DNA of 64,000 bases from Pseudonocardia sp. HH130630-07 (GCF_001698125.1 NZ_CP013854.1:4774001-4838000), one strand, 5' to 3'. Shown: positions 7,485 through 16,401, counted from the first letter of the stretch. Notes: a model not told the origin generated them from the letters alone. Program-made: numbers and translations.

Positions 7485-7844
7485 TCAGGGCCGGCCCAGC
7501 TCGGTGTACTTCGCGCTGCTGCTCCGGGACAGCTCGACGGGATGGCGGGACTCGTTGCGGGTGACCTTGGCGTGGGCCTCGGCGACCGGGTCGATGCCGC
7601 ACACCTGGCCGAACCAGACGAGGTAGATCAGTACGTCCGCCACCTCGTCGGCGAGCCGGGCCCGCAGCTCGTCACCGATGCCCGCGGCGATCTCGGCGTC
7701 GCCGGTCCACTGCAGTTCGGTGACCAGCTCGCCGACCTCGCCGGTCAGCGCGAGGGCCAGGTTCCGCGGGGTGTGGAAGCGTTCCCAGTCGCGGGCCGCG
7801 GCGAAGCGCTCGATCCGTCCGCCGAGGTCGTCGAGGTCGTCCAT
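7485..7844 (-). CDS. MazG-like nucleotide pyrophosphohydrolase (dCTPase type)
   Basis: A 119-residue all-alpha NTP pyrophosphohydrolase. The E-x2-E and E-x2-D metal-binding motifs are seen as EVGELVTELQW (about 36-46) and DEVADVLIYLVW (about 66-77), with the DCTPP1-like ending AxxKxxxNxxRHPV. Members hydrolyse dCTP and modified dNTPs to monophosphates, cleaning the nucleotide pool. The ATG start follows the usual short N-terminus. It is monocistronic and convergent with the secreted protein gene. Confidence 0.85.
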   Translation of the reverse strand: MDDLDDLGGRIERFAAARDWERFHTPRNLALALTGEVGELVTELQWTGDAEIAAGIGDELRARLADEVADVLIYLVWFGQVCGIDPVAEAHAKVTRNESRHPVELSRSSSAKYTELGRP

Positions 7845-8344
7845 GGCCCGGAGGATAGGCCGGTGGCCGCGCGGGCCCCGGCCGCCGGTGCCCGCTCGCC
7901 GGGTCCACCCCGCGGCCCTCCGCGCCGAGGTGCAGCGGAGCGGGCCCGGGCGTGCTCCCCGACCCCGCTCACGCGCATCTCGGCACCGGCGATCCCGGCC
8001 GGCCGGTGGGGCGTCGTCCCGTGCGCACGCGAGCCGGGTTCCGCCGTGTCACTCCCGTCCCCCGACCTCGGCCTGGGCCGCGCACCTGCACGCCGATCGC
8101 GCGCCCTGCTCCGGCGTGCCGCACCTTCCGCGTGGAGTGCGACGCGCCGGGCCGGGGCGCACGAGACCGGCACGGATGTCCCGGTGTGCCGCACCCTCCT
8201 CGACGGGTGCTCCGCGCCGGAGCCGGGTGCGTCTTCCGGGAGAGGGGCACCGCCGTGCGGGGACGGCCGCGAGCCGCCGGTGCCCCGTGCGCGGAGCGGA
8301 GTCGACGGGCGACGGTGGTTCCGGAGTGCGGGACAATCGACGGG
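7845..8344. other. 500-bp gene-free region rich in GTGC/GCAC
   Basis: No frame here has protein-like composition; the open frames are Arg/Pro-rich shadows. The tetranucleotides GTGC and GCAC occur roughly twenty times, clearly more than base composition would give. GTGCCGCACC occurs twice about 70 bp apart. It must hold the promoters of the divergent MazG-like and aldo/keto reductase genes, but I see no clear -35/-10 pair. Confidence 0.4.
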
Positions 8345-9325
8345 GTGCGCTACCTCGACGACTTCGCGACCCCGGCCCGGTGGTCGGTGATCGGCCTCGG
8401 GACCTGGCAGTTCGGCTCCTCGGAGTGGGGCTACGGCCCCGGCTTCGCCGGTGCGGCGACGCGGATCGTCGCCCGGGCCCGCGAGCTGGGCGTGACTGTG
8501 TTCGACACCGCCGAGATGTACGGCCCCGGTCGCAGCGAGCGCATCCTCGGCGACGCGCTGCGCGCCTCCGGCGGACCGGACGGCGCGGTCGTCGCGACGA
8601 AGTTCCTGCCGGTCCTGCCACTCGGCCCGGTGCTCCAGCAGCGCGCCGTCGCCTCGGCCGACCGGCTCGGCGTGCCGACGGTCGACCTCTACCAGATCCA
8701 CAAGCCGCACCCGGTGCTCGGCGACGCCTCCGCGATGCGCGGGATGGCCGCGTTGCAGCGGATCGGGCTGGTGCGCGAGGCCGGGGTGTCGGCGTACTCG
8801 CTCGCCCGCTGGCGGCGCGCGGAGCGGGACCTCGGCGCCCCGGTGCTGTCGAATCAGGTCGAGTTCAGCCTGCTGCGCCGCGAGCCGGCCACCGATCTCG
8901 TCCCGTACGCCGCGGAGCACGGGCGGATCGTGCTGGCCTACAGCCCGCTGGCCCAGGGCCTGCTCACCGGCCGCTACGACGAGACGCACCGGCCGTCGAA
9001 CACGATCCGGCGCAACACCGCCTGGCTGCCGGAGAACCTGCGCGCGCTGCGGCCGCTGCTCGACGTGCTGCGCGACGTCGCGTCCGCGCACGACGCGACG
9101 CCGGCCCAGGTCGCGCTGGCCTGGGTGGTGCACCACCCCAACACCGTCGCGATCCCGGGGGCGTCGAGCGTCGCGCAGCTGGAGTCGAACGTCGCCGCGG
9201 CCGACATCGTGCTCGGCCCCGCCGAGCACGCCGGGCTCACCGCGGCGGCCGCGGCGGTGCACCGGACGATCGGCCCCCGCCGGTTCCCGGCCCTGGCCCG
9301 GGACCTGCTCGGGTCCCGGGTCTGA
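8345..9325 (+). CDS. Aldo/keto reductase
   Basis: A 326-residue NADPH-dependent TIM-barrel oxidoreductase. Catalytic tetrad residues are visible as VFDTAEMYG (Asp and Tyr), ATKF (Lys) and YQIHKPH (His). The C-terminal IPGASSVAQLESN is the cofactor 2'-phosphate binding loop. The frame extends about 130 codons upstream, but that part is low-complexity. GTG at VRYLDDFATPARWSVIGLG places the family N-terminus correctly. It reduces or oxidises small carbonyls; the substrate is unknown. Confidence 0.85.
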   Translation: MRYLDDFATPARWSVIGLGTWQFGSSEWGYGPGFAGAATRIVARARELGVTVFDTAEMYGPGRSERILGDALRASGGPDGAVVATKFLPVLPLGPVLQQRAVASADRLGVPTVDLYQIHKPHPVLGDASAMRGMAALQRIGLVREAGVSAYSLARWRRAERDLGAPVLSNQVEFSLLRREPATDLVPYAAEHGRIVLAYSPLAQGLLTGRYDETHRPSNTIRRNTAWLPENLRALRPLLDVLRDVASAHDATPAQVALAWVVHHPNTVAIPGASSVAQLESNVAAADIVLGPAEHAGLTAAAAAVHRTIGPRRFPALARDLLGSRV

Positions 9326-9337
9326 CGACGGCGGCGG

Positions 9338-10042
9338 TCAGCGCAGCTGTTCGCGCAGGAACGCGAGCGTGCGGGTCCAGGCGAGCGCGGCCTGCTCGGG
9401 TGCGTAGGTGCCGAGCCGGTTCTCGTCGTTGAAGAAGGCGTGCCCGGCCGGGTACTCGTGGAACTCCGGTGCGCGCCCGGACTCCCGCTCGATCCGCTCC
9501 GCCAGCCCGCGCACCGACTCCGGGTCGGCCATCTCGTCGTCGCGTCCGAAGTGGCCCTGGACGGCTGCGGTGAGCTGCCCGAAGCTCGGGTAGTCCTCGC
9601 CCAGCACGCCGTAGAACGGCACGGCCGCGCCGACCTTGTGCGGCTGCTGCGCGGCCAGTACGAGCACGAAACCGCCGCCCATGCAGAAGCCGACGGCGCC
9701 GACCGTCGCCGAGGTGACTGCGTCGTGGTCGAGCAGGTACTGCACCGCCCCGCCCAGGTCGGTCGCGGCCTGCTGCACCGGCAGCTCGCTCATCAGCCGC
9801 CCGGCCTCGTCGGAGTCGTGGGTGGTCCGGCCGCCGTAGAGGTCCGGGGCGAGCGCGACGAACCCCTCGGCCGCCAGACGGTCGGTCACGTCGACGATGT
9901 GGTCGGTCAGCCCCCACCACTCCTGGACGACGACCACGCCGGGGCCCGATCCGGAGTCCGGCAGCGCCAGGTAGCCGTGAGCGATCGACCCGCCCGACGG
10001 GAAGGTCACGTTCTGTGCGGGATTCTCGTCGCTGTGCGTCAC
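9338..10042 (-). CDS. Dienelactone hydrolase family protein
   Basis: A 234-residue alpha/beta hydrolase with the dienelactone hydrolase signature: Cys nucleophile in GFCMGGGF, Glu in VVVQEWWG, Asp in GRDDEMA and His in PAGHAFFN. Members hydrolyse dienelactones in chloroaromatic breakdown, but most homologues have no such pathway context, and none is seen here. It is divergent from the tmsA gene across a 127-bp region with inverted repeats. Confidence 0.9.
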   Translation of the reverse strand: MTHSDENPAQNVTFPSGGSIAHGYLALPDSGSGPGVVVVQEWWGLTDHIVDVTDRLAAEGFVALAPDLYGGRTTHDSDEAGRLMSELPVQQAATDLGGAVQYLLDHDAVTSATVGAVGFCMGGGFVLVLAAQQPHKVGAAVPFYGVLGEDYPSFGQLTAAVQGHFGRDDEMADPESVRGLAERIERESGRAPEFHEYPAGHAFFNDENRLGTYAPEQAALAWTRTLAFLREQLR

Positions 10043-10100
10043 GGCGCGATGACATCACGGCTGCGTCGTCCGTGCTCGGTGACGGGGCCACGCGGATCGT

Positions 10101-10120
10101 TGCGTCGTGTGACGCACGAC
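10101..10120. promoter_or_regulatory. Overlapping inverted repeats upstream of tmsA
   Basis: TGCGTC-GTGT-GACGCA (10101-10116) and GTCGTG-TGACG-CACGAC (10104-10120) are two overlapping perfect 6-bp-arm inverted repeats. They lie in the divergent region 50 bp upstream of the tmsA start. This is a good candidate for a dimeric repressor site controlling the 10-methyl fatty acid genes or the hydrolase. Confidence 0.4.
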
Positions 10121-10169
10121 CCGGGGAATTCGTGAGCGTCGCAAACGATCGAGGTCTATCGTCTTCCCC

Positions 10170-11540
10170 ATGGTTGCCCCCGCACGAACCGCGACCCGGG
10201 ATGCGCACGACACCGCGGTGGCGGAGCTGCGCCGGGCCCGGGCCGGCGCGGCCCGGGTCCAGCTGGGCAAGCCGTCGTCGAACCTGTTCCGGTTCGGCGA
10301 CCGCGACACCGGCCGCGGCGCCCACCGGCTCGACACCTCCGCCCTGAACGGCGTGCTCGCGGTCGATCCGGAGGCCCGCACCGCCGAGGTCCAGGGCATG
10401 GCCACCTACGAGACGATCGTCGACGCGACGCTGGTGCACGGCCTGATGCCACTGGTCGTCCCGCAGCTGAAGACGATCACCCTCGGCGGCGCGGTCACCG
10501 GTCTGGGCGTCGAGTCGACGTCGTTCCGCAACGGGCTGCCGCACGAGTCGGTGCTGGAGATGGACGTGCTCACCCCCGGCGGCGAGCTGCTGCGGGCCAC
10601 GCCGGACGGGGAGCACGCGGACCTGTTCGCCGCGTTCCCCAACTCCTACGGCACGCTCGGCTACGCGCTGCGCCTGGTGGTGGAGCTGGCCCCGGTGCGC
10701 CCGTTCGTGAAGCTGACCCACCATCGCTACCCGTCGGCGGCGGCGACGGCAGCCGGGATCACCGAACTGGCCGGTGCAGGCGGCGCAGACTTCCTCGACG
10801 GCGTGGTGTTCGACAGCTCCGAGCAGTACCTGACGACCGGCGAGTTCGTCGACGCCCCGATGCCGGGGGCCCGGATCTCGGACTACACCGGCCAGGAGGT
10901 GTTCTACCGGTCGTTGCAGCGCCGTCCGGTCGACCATCTCACCGTGCACGACTACATCTGGCGCTGGGACCCGGACTGGTTCTGGTGCTCGCGGGCGTTC
11001 GGCGTGCAGAACCCGCTGGTCCGCCGGTTCTGGCCGCGCCGGCACCGGCGGTCGGACGTCTACCGCCGGCTGGTCGCGCTGGACCAGCGGTACGGGGCGT
11101 CGAACCGGGTCCGCGAGGCCCTCGGCGGGACGGCCGAGGAGATGGTCGTGCAGGACGTCGAGATCCCGGCCGAGCGGCTCGCGGACTTCCTCGACTTCTT
11201 CGACCGCGAGATCCCGATCGCGCCGGTGTGGCTGTGCCCGCTGAAGCTGCGCGGGCAGCGGTCCTGGCCGCTCTACCCGATGGAGCCGGGCCGGCTCTAC
11301 GTCAACGTCGGGTTCTGGTCGTCGGTGCCGGAGAAGCCCGGCGACCGGTGGGCACACAACCGGCTGATCGAACAGGCCGTGGCCGACCTCGGCGGGCACA
11401 AGTCGCTGTACTCGACCGTGCACTACGGCGAGGACGAGTTCTGGGCGCACTACAACGGCGATGCCTACCGGGCGGTGAAGCAGCGGTACGACCCGGACGG
11501 TCGCGCGCCCGACCTGTACCGCAAGGTCACCGGCCGCTGA
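10170..11540 (+). CDS. tmsA: FAD-binding reductase for 10-methyl fatty acid synthesis (TmsA/BfaA-like)
   Basis: A 456-residue FAD_binding_4 (DHCR24/DprE1-like) flavoprotein. FAD-binding features include SSNLFRF, LDTSALNGVLAVDPEARTAEVQG and TLGGAVTGLGVESTSFRNG (about 105-123). It directly precedes a cyclopropane synthase-family methyltransferase. In actinobacteria this pairing makes tuberculostearic-type 10-methyl fatty acids: the methyltransferase forms a 10-methylene phospholipid acyl chain, and the flavoprotein reduces it with NADPH. Function rests on family and neighbour. The ATG follows a GATCGAGGTC-type leader. The 28-bp gap to tmsB implies an operon. Confidence 0.8.
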   Translation: MVAPARTATRDAHDTAVAELRRARAGAARVQLGKPSSNLFRFGDRDTGRGAHRLDTSALNGVLAVDPEARTAEVQGMATYETIVDATLVHGLMPLVVPQLKTITLGGAVTGLGVESTSFRNGLPHESVLEMDVLTPGGELLRATPDGEHADLFAAFPNSYGTLGYALRLVVELAPVRPFVKLTHHRYPSAAATAAGITELAGAGGADFLDGVVFDSSEQYLTTGEFVDAPMPGARISDYTGQEVFYRSLQRRPVDHLTVHDYIWRWDPDWFWCSRAFGVQNPLVRRFWPRRHRRSDVYRRLVALDQRYGASNRVREALGGTAEEMVVQDVEIPAERLADFLDFFDREIPIAPVWLCPLKLRGQRSWPLYPMEPGRLYVNVGFWSSVPEKPGDRWAHNRLIEQAVADLGGHKSLYSTVHYGEDEFWAHYNGDAYRAVKQRYDPDGRAPDLYRKVTGR

Positions 11541-11568
11541 GTGAGCGAACGAGGATGGGGGTTCGGCG

Positions 11569-12846
11569 ATGACGGGAGTGCTGGAACGGGGACAGACGAC
11601 GAGCGAGCCGGTTGCCGGCCTACTCGCCAGAGTGCTCGGATCGACCAGCGAACTGCGGATCGAGGCCTTCGACGGGTCACGCACCGGCCCGGAGGGAGCA
11701 CCGGTGACCCTGCGGGTCCGGTCGCCGCGGGCACTGGCCCGGCTGGTGAGCGCGCCGGGCTCGCTCGGGCTGGCGCGGGCCTACGTCACCGAGGAGATCG
11801 ACGTCGACGGTGACCTCTACACCGGTCTGCGGGCGATGTCGGAGGTGACGCTGCACTCGATCCCGCGCCGGGAGCAGCTGTGGCTGGCCCGGCGGCTGCT
11901 GCCGTACTGGCGCGAGCACCGGATGCCACCGCCGGAGCTGGAGGCCCGGCCGAAGGGGCTGCTGCACTCCAAGCGGCGGGACTCCCAGGCGATCTCGCAC
12001 CACTACGACGTCTCGAACCGGTTCTACGAGTTCGTCCTCGGCGAGTCGATGACCTACACCTGTGCCGCCTACCCGGACGCGGACGCGTCGCTGGAGACCG
12101 CGCAGGCGACCAAGTACGAGCTGGTCGCGGCGAAGCTGGGCCTGAAGCCGGGGATGCGGCTGCTCGACGTCGGGTGCGGCTGGGGCGGGATGGTCCGGCA
12201 CGCGGCCCGGGAGCACGGCGTCCGGGCGCTCGGCGTCACGCTGTCGAAGGAACAAGCCGAGTGGGCACAGGCCGAGATCGAGCGCCAGGGGCTGGCCGAT
12301 CTCGCCGAGGTCCGCCACCTCGACTACCGCGACGTGCCGGACGGCGTCTACGACGCGGTGTCCTCGATCGGCCTGACCGAGCACATCGGCAAGGCCAACG
12401 TGGACGCCTACTTCCGCGCCATGCAGGCCAAGCTGCGGCCGGGTGGGCGGATGCTGAACCACTGCATCACCCAGCCCTACAAGCCCGACCACCGCAACAC
12501 CGACCCGTTCATCCACCGCTACGTGTTCCCGGACGGCGAGCTGGAGCCGGTGGGCACCCTGGTGACGGCGATGAACGAGGCGGGCTTCGAGATCCGGCAC
12601 TCGGAGAACCTGCGCGAGCACTACGCGATGACGCTGCGGGACTGGGGCGCCAACCTGGAGCGCAACTGGACCGACGCCGTCGCCGAGGTCGGCGTCGGGC
12701 GGGCCAGGGTGTGGCGGCTGTACATGGCCGCGTGCCGGCTCGGGTTCGAGCTGAACAACATCCAGTTGCACCAGGTGCTGGGCGTCAAGCTCAACGAGGA
12801 CCGCAGCGCCGGGTTCCCGCTGCGCGGCGAGCACGGAGCGTACTGA
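11569..12846 (+). CDS. tmsB: 10-methylene fatty acid methyltransferase (TmsB/BfaB/UfaA1-like)
   Basis: A 425-residue SAM-dependent methyltransferase of the cyclopropane-fatty-acyl-phospholipid synthase family. The N-terminal lipid-binding part (to about 130) is followed by HHYDVSNRFYEFVLGESMTYTCA and SAM motif I LLDVGCGWGGM (about 199-209). The C-terminal HHQV-like element reads NNIQLHQVLGVK. With the upstream flavoprotein it fits TmsB, which methylates oleoyl chains at the double bond to give 10-methylstearate precursors. It acts at the inner membrane surface. A plain cyclopropane synthase is the alternative, but the tmsA neighbour argues against that. Confidence 0.85.
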   Translation: MTGVLERGQTTSEPVAGLLARVLGSTSELRIEAFDGSRTGPEGAPVTLRVRSPRALARLVSAPGSLGLARAYVTEEIDVDGDLYTGLRAMSEVTLHSIPRREQLWLARRLLPYWREHRMPPPELEARPKGLLHSKRRDSQAISHHYDVSNRFYEFVLGESMTYTCAAYPDADASLETAQATKYELVAAKLGLKPGMRLLDVGCGWGGMVRHAAREHGVRALGVTLSKEQAEWAQAEIERQGLADLAEVRHLDYRDVPDGVYDAVSSIGLTEHIGKANVDAYFRAMQAKLRPGGRMLNHCITQPYKPDHRNTDPFIHRYVFPDGELEPVGTLVTAMNEAGFEIRHSENLREHYAMTLRDWGANLERNWTDAVAEVGVGRARVWRLYMAACRLGFELNNIQLHQVLGVKLNEDRSAGFPLRGEHGAY

Positions 12847-12851
12847 GACCT

Positions 12852-12887
12852 CCGGTGGCCCGCCCCGGATCGGGGGCGGGCCACCGG
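12852..12887. terminator. Hairpin terminator between tmsB and DUF6069 gene
   Basis: Arms CCGGTGGCCCGCCCC and GGGGCGGGCCACCGG form a perfect 15-bp stem with a 6-nt loop between the convergent stop codons. No U tract is present. Confidence 0.7.
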
Positions 12888-12889
12888 GG

Positions 12890-13294
12890 TCAGACCGGGA
12901 GCACCCGGCGCAGCGCGAGCACCGTCGGGACGGCGACGACCACGTGCATCACCATCAGGCCGACGATCATGGGTGTGCTCATCCCGGCCGCGGCCTGCAT
13001 GGGGAGCGGGACGACGCTCAGCACGACCACGACGGGGACGAGGATCCGCAGCACCGCCGAGGGCCGCGGCACCAGCGCGCGGACCAGCGTCCAGCCGACG
13101 ACGCCGATCAGCACCCCCACCACGGTGGCGACGAGATAGCCGGGGGCGAGATGCCGCCCCTGGATCACCCCGACCAGCAGTGCGACGACGGTGTTGCCGA
13201 TCGCGGCGACGACGGCCGCCAGCAGGATCGCGACGGCGATGCGGGCCGGGGCGGCGGCAGCGGGCAACGGTCGGGCACCGGTTCCAGCGGTCAT
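12890..13294 (-). CDS. Four-TM DUF6069-type membrane protein, copy A
   Basis: A 134-residue protein with four predicted membrane helices (about 18-42, 50-72, 80-98 and 106-130) and little else. It matches the layout of the DUF6069 family, whose function is unknown. About 70% of its residues are shared with the protein encoded immediately upstream at 13383, including LLVGVIQGRHL, VPRPSAVLRILVP and VMHVVVAVPTVLALRRVLPV. The two genes are therefore a tandem duplication. The ATG has an AGGAGGACTCC ribosome site. Confidence 0.75.
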   Translation of the reverse strand: MTAGTGARPLPAAAAPARIAVAILLAAVVAAIGNTVVALLVGVIQGRHLAPGYLVATVVGVLIGVVGWTLVRALVPRPSAVLRILVPVVVVLSVVPLPMQAAAGMSTPMIVGLMVMHVVVAVPTVLALRRVLPV

Positions 13295-13305
13295 GGAGTC
13301 CTCCT

Positions 13306-13331
13306 GTCGATCACGGAACGGTGATCACGGA
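13306..13331. repeat. Short repeat GATCACGGA between the duplicated genes
   Basis: GATCACGGA occurs twice, separated by ACGGT. The inner part forms a partial palindrome around GGTGATCACGG. It sits just upstream of copy A and may be its promoter or operator region, or a by-product of the duplication. Confidence 0.25.
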
Positions 13332-13382
13332 CCCGATCTTAGCGACACCCGGTCCCGGGTGGATCGACGTGGTGATCCCGCC

Positions 13383-13790
13383 TCAGCTGACCGGGAGCAC
13401 CCGGCGCAGCGCGAGCACCGTCGGGACGGCGACGACCACGTGCATCACCATCAGGCCGACGATCATCACCGGGCTCATGTCGGTGGCGAACAGCTGCAGG
13501 TCGGGAACGAAGCTGATCAGCACCACCGCCGGTACGAGCACCCGGAGGACCGCTGCGGGCCGCGGGACGAACGCCCGCACGACCGTCCACCCGACGACGC
13601 CGGCGAGGACCCCGAGCACGGTGTAGAGCAGGTAGCCGGACGGGTTCAGGTGCCGCCCCTGGATCACCCCGACCAGCAGGGCGACGACGACGTTGCCGGC
13701 CGACGCGACGACGGCGGCCAGCACGATCGCGACGGCGACGCGCGCGGGCGACGCCGCCGCGGGCGTCCGGGTTCCGGTGGCACCGGTCAT
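13383..13790 (-). CDS. Four-TM DUF6069-type membrane protein, copy B
   Basis: A 135-residue paralogue of the gene at 12890 with the same four-helix pattern and a near-identical C-terminus (VMHVVVAVPTVLALRRVLPVS). An open frame extends upstream, but the ATG has a GGAGGACCC ribosome site almost identical to that of copy A, which fixes the start. The order copy B then copy A with an 88-bp gap suggests co-transcription. Membrane function is unknown. Confidence 0.75.
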   Translation of the reverse strand: MTGATGTRTPAAASPARVAVAIVLAAVVASAGNVVVALLVGVIQGRHLNPSGYLLYTVLGVLAGVVGWTVVRAFVPRPAAVLRVLVPAVVLISFVPDLQLFATDMSPVMIVGLMVMHVVVAVPTVLALRRVLPVS

Positions 13791-13836
13791 GGGTCCTCCT
13801 CGCGGGTGACGGGCGCCGAGCTTAACCCAGGCTTGC

Positions 13837-14691
13837 CTAACCCAGGAGTGCTCGCACCCGCCGGGCCGCGCCGACGGCCCGTTCCGCGTAGCCACCACCG
13901 AACAGGACGGTGTGCACCAGCAGCGGGAACAGCTGGTGCAGCCCGACACGCTCGCGCCACCCGTCGGCGAGCGGGGCGCGCTCGTCGTAGGCGGCGAGCA
14001 CCCGGTCGAGGTGCGGCAGCCCGAACAGGTCCAGCATCGCCAGGTCGGACTCGCGGTGCCCGCCGTGCGCGGCGGGATCGATCAGGTGCACGGCACCGTC
14101 GGCGGACCACAGCACGTTTCCCGACCACAGGTCGCCGTGCAGCCGGGCGGGCGGCTCGTCCGGTCCGGCGAGTGCGGCGATCCGGTCGCGGACGATCTCG
14201 ACGGCCGCGGTGCCGGCCGCGTCGACCGCGCCGCGGTCGCGCGCGGTCCGCAGGTAGGGCAGCACCCGGTGCCCGGCGAACCAGTCGCCCCACGGTCCTT
14301 CGTGCGCGACGTTGCGCATGCGGGCACGCCCGATCCAGGCGTCGGCGGGGCCGCCGGGCGGGGGAGCACCGAACGCCGTCGCCCCCGCCGCGTGCAGCAC
14401 CGCGAGCCGCCCGCCGAGATCCTCGGCCGCGGCGGGCGACGGCCTGCCCGGCCGGACGTGGCCGGTGACGAGCAGCGTGGGGTCCGCGCCGTGCACCGGG
14501 GGGACCGGTGGCCCACCGGGCACCGCGAGCCACCGCAGCCCGGCGGTCTCGGCCGCGACGGACCCGGGGGCGTCGCCGCCGTCCTTCAGCACGACCTCAC
14601 CGACGCCGGCCAGCTCGAACCGGGGCGGGTGCCCGCGGGGCCCGGCCAGGACCGTGCACCCGGTGAGCCGCTCGACGGCGGCCGCCGTCAT
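13837..14691 (-). CDS. Fructosamine kinase family protein
   Basis: A 284-residue kinase of the aminoglycoside phosphotransferase-like fold. It has the catalytic loop LHGDLWSGNVLW (HxDxxxxN), the metal-binding HLIDPAAHGG and ESDLAMLDLFG, typical of fructosamine-3-kinase family members. These phosphorylate glycated amines so that the sugar is released from proteins. The ATG overlaps the stop of the upstream phosphatase gene (ATGA), so the two are coupled. In other actinobacteria these two genes often occur side by side. Confidence 0.85.
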   Translation of the reverse strand: MTAAAVERLTGCTVLAGPRGHPPRFELAGVGEVVLKDGGDAPGSVAAETAGLRWLAVPGGPPVPPVHGADPTLLVTGHVRPGRPSPAAAEDLGGRLAVLHAAGATAFGAPPPGGPADAWIGRARMRNVAHEGPWGDWFAGHRVLPYLRTARDRGAVDAAGTAAVEIVRDRIAALAGPDEPPARLHGDLWSGNVLWSADGAVHLIDPAAHGGHRESDLAMLDLFGLPHLDRVLAAYDERAPLADGWRERVGLHQLFPLLVHTVLFGGGYAERAVGAARRVRALLG

Positions 14692-15146
14692 GCGTTCCGG
14701 GTCACGTGCTCGACCAGGCCGGGCAGCGCGGCGGCGAGCATCCGGTGCACCTCGGCGAACCCGTCCGGGCCGCTGTAGTAGGGGTCGGGGACCTCGGCGC
14801 CGTCCGGGGAGGCGGGATCGAACGAGCGGAGCAGCCGGACCCGCTTCGGGTCCGGGACGGACCGCTGCAGCGAGCGCAGGTGACCGGCGTCGAGCGCGAC
14901 CAGCAGGTCCGCGGCCAGGATCTCGGAGTCGACCTGGCGTGCCGAGTGCGCCGTGGGGTAGCCGTGCTCGGCGAGGATCCCGGCCGCACGGTCGTCCATC
15001 GGCTGCCCGACGTGCCAGTGCCCGGTACCGGCGCTCGTCACCCGGACCCGGTCGGCCAGGCCGCGGGACTCGACCTCGGCGGCCAGCATCTTCTCGGCGA
15101 TCGGGGAGCGGCAGATGTTGCCGGTACAGACGAACACGACGTTCAC
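14688..15146 (-). CDS. ptpA: Low-molecular-weight protein-tyrosine phosphatase (PtpA-like)
   Basis: A 152-residue phosphatase with the P-loop CTGNICRS (Cys7-X5-Arg13) at its N-terminus and the general acid in DPYYSG (Asp about 118), the complete LMW-PTP catalytic set. It removes phosphate from phosphotyrosine and possibly phosphoarginine. In mycobacteria ptpA lies in the same neighbourhood as cobC, nif3 and the RNase H/phosphatase gene; here it is divergent from that block. It is coupled to the fructosamine kinase gene. Confidence 0.9.
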   Translation of the reverse strand: MNVVFVCTGNICRSPIAEKMLAAEVESRGLADRVRVTSAGTGHWHVGQPMDDRAAGILAEHGYPTAHSARQVDSEILAADLLVALDAGHLRSLQRSVPDPKRVRLLRSFDPASPDGAEVPDPYYSGPDGFAEVHRMLAAALPGLVEHVTRNA

Positions 15147-15303
15147 GGGTGGATCCTCCCGGGGAGCACGGGGACGGACGTCGACGTCGACGCGCTGACG
15201 ACGGACGGTAGCGGCCGCGGGTCATCGTCGCCCATCCGGCCCAGCGGGGATCCACGCGCGGTGCCGGAGCAGACGCCGCAGACCTGCGCCGTAGGGTGTC
15301 CGG

Positions 15304-16401
15304 ATGCCGTTCGACCACCATCCGGCCGATCACGGCCCCGGTGAGCAGGGTGGGTACGACCTGCGCCACCACGGTGACGCCGAGGCCACCGACGGACTCC
15401 TCGACTTCGCGGTCAACGTCGCCGCCGACGGGCCGCCGCCGTGGCTGCGCGAGCGTCTCGCGTCCACCCTGGACACGCTCGGGCGCTACCCGCGGGCCGA
15501 GCACGACGCACTCGCCAGGGCCACCGCAGCGGCCCGGCACGGCAGGGACCCCGCAGAGGTGCTGCCGCTGGCCGGTAGCGCGGAGGGGTTCGCCCTGCTG
15601 CCGGCCCTGCGGCCGCGGCTGGCCGCCGTCCTGCACCCCGGGTTCACCGAGCCGGAGGCGGCGCTGCGGGCGGCCGGGGTGGCGGTGGTGCGGGTCCAGA
15701 CCGATCCGGGCCGCGAGCACGCGCTCGACCCGGCCGCGGTCCCGGACGGGGCGGACCTCGTCGTCGTCGGGAACCCGACGAACCCGACCGGCGTGCTGCA
15801 CCCGGCCGACGACGTCCGCGCGCTGGCCCGGCCGGACCGGGTGCTGCTGGTCGACGAGGCGTTCGCCGACGCGGTCCCGGGCGAGCCCGCGACGCTCGCC
15901 GGTGACCGCGGGCTGCCCGGGCTGCTGGTGTTCCGCTCGCTGACCAAGACCTGGGCGCTGGCCGGTCTGCGCGCCGGGTACGCGCTCGGCGCCCCGGAGC
16001 TGCTGGCCCGGCTCGCCGCGCCGCGCCCGCCCTGGCCCGTCTCCACCCCGGCCCTGGAGGCCATCGTCGCCTGCTGCGAGCCGGACGCACTGTCGGCCGC
16101 CGACCAGCGGGCCCGTGAGCTGGCCGGGCACCGGGTGTCGATGGCGGCCGCGCTCGCCGGGCTGGAGGGCGTCGCCGTCGCCCCCGGGGTCGCGCCCTAC
16201 CTGTTGCTGCACCTGCCCGACGGCACCGGCGCCGCGGTCCGGCAGCGGCTGCGCTCGGCCGGGATCGCCGTGCGGCGCGGTGACACCTTCCCCGGGCTGG
16301 GGCCGGACCACCTGCGGGTCGCGGTCCGCCCGCCGGAGCCGGCCCGCCGGCTGGTGGACGAGCTCGAGACCGCCCTGCGCGCCGTGACGGTGCCGGCATG
16401 A
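15304..16401 (+). CDS. cobC: Rv2231c-type PLP aminotransferase / threonine-phosphate decarboxylase-like (CobC)
   Basis: A 365-residue class I/II PLP enzyme. The PLP lysine is in [18 protein letters not shown], the substrate/cofactor motif is NPTNPTG, and LLVDEAF supplies the Asp that contacts the pyridine nitrogen. It belongs to the CobC/histidinol-phosphate aminotransferase family and is the equivalent of mycobacterial Rv2231c. A role in the aminopropanol arm of cobalamin synthesis is usually assumed. No other cobalamin gene is in the window, so the substrate stays open. It is the first gene of a four-gene chain, overlapping the next by ATGA. Confidence 0.85.
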   Translation: MPFDHHPADHGPGEQGGYDLRHHGDAEATDGLLDFAVNVAADGPPPWLRERLASTLDTLGRYPRAEHDALARATAAARHGRDPAEVLPLAGSAEGFALLPALRPRLAAVLHPGFTEPEAALRAAGVAVVRVQTDPGREHALDPAAVPDGADLVVVGNPTNPTGVLHPADDVRALARPDRVLLVDEAFADAVPGEPATLAGDRGLPGLLVFRSLTKTWALAGLRAGYALGAPELLARLAAPRPPWPVSTPALEAIVACCEPDALSAADQRARELAGHRVSMAAALAGLEGVAVAPGVAPYLLLHLPDGTGAAVRQRLRSAGIAVRRGDTFPGLGPDHLRVAVRPPEPARRLVDELETALRAVTVPA

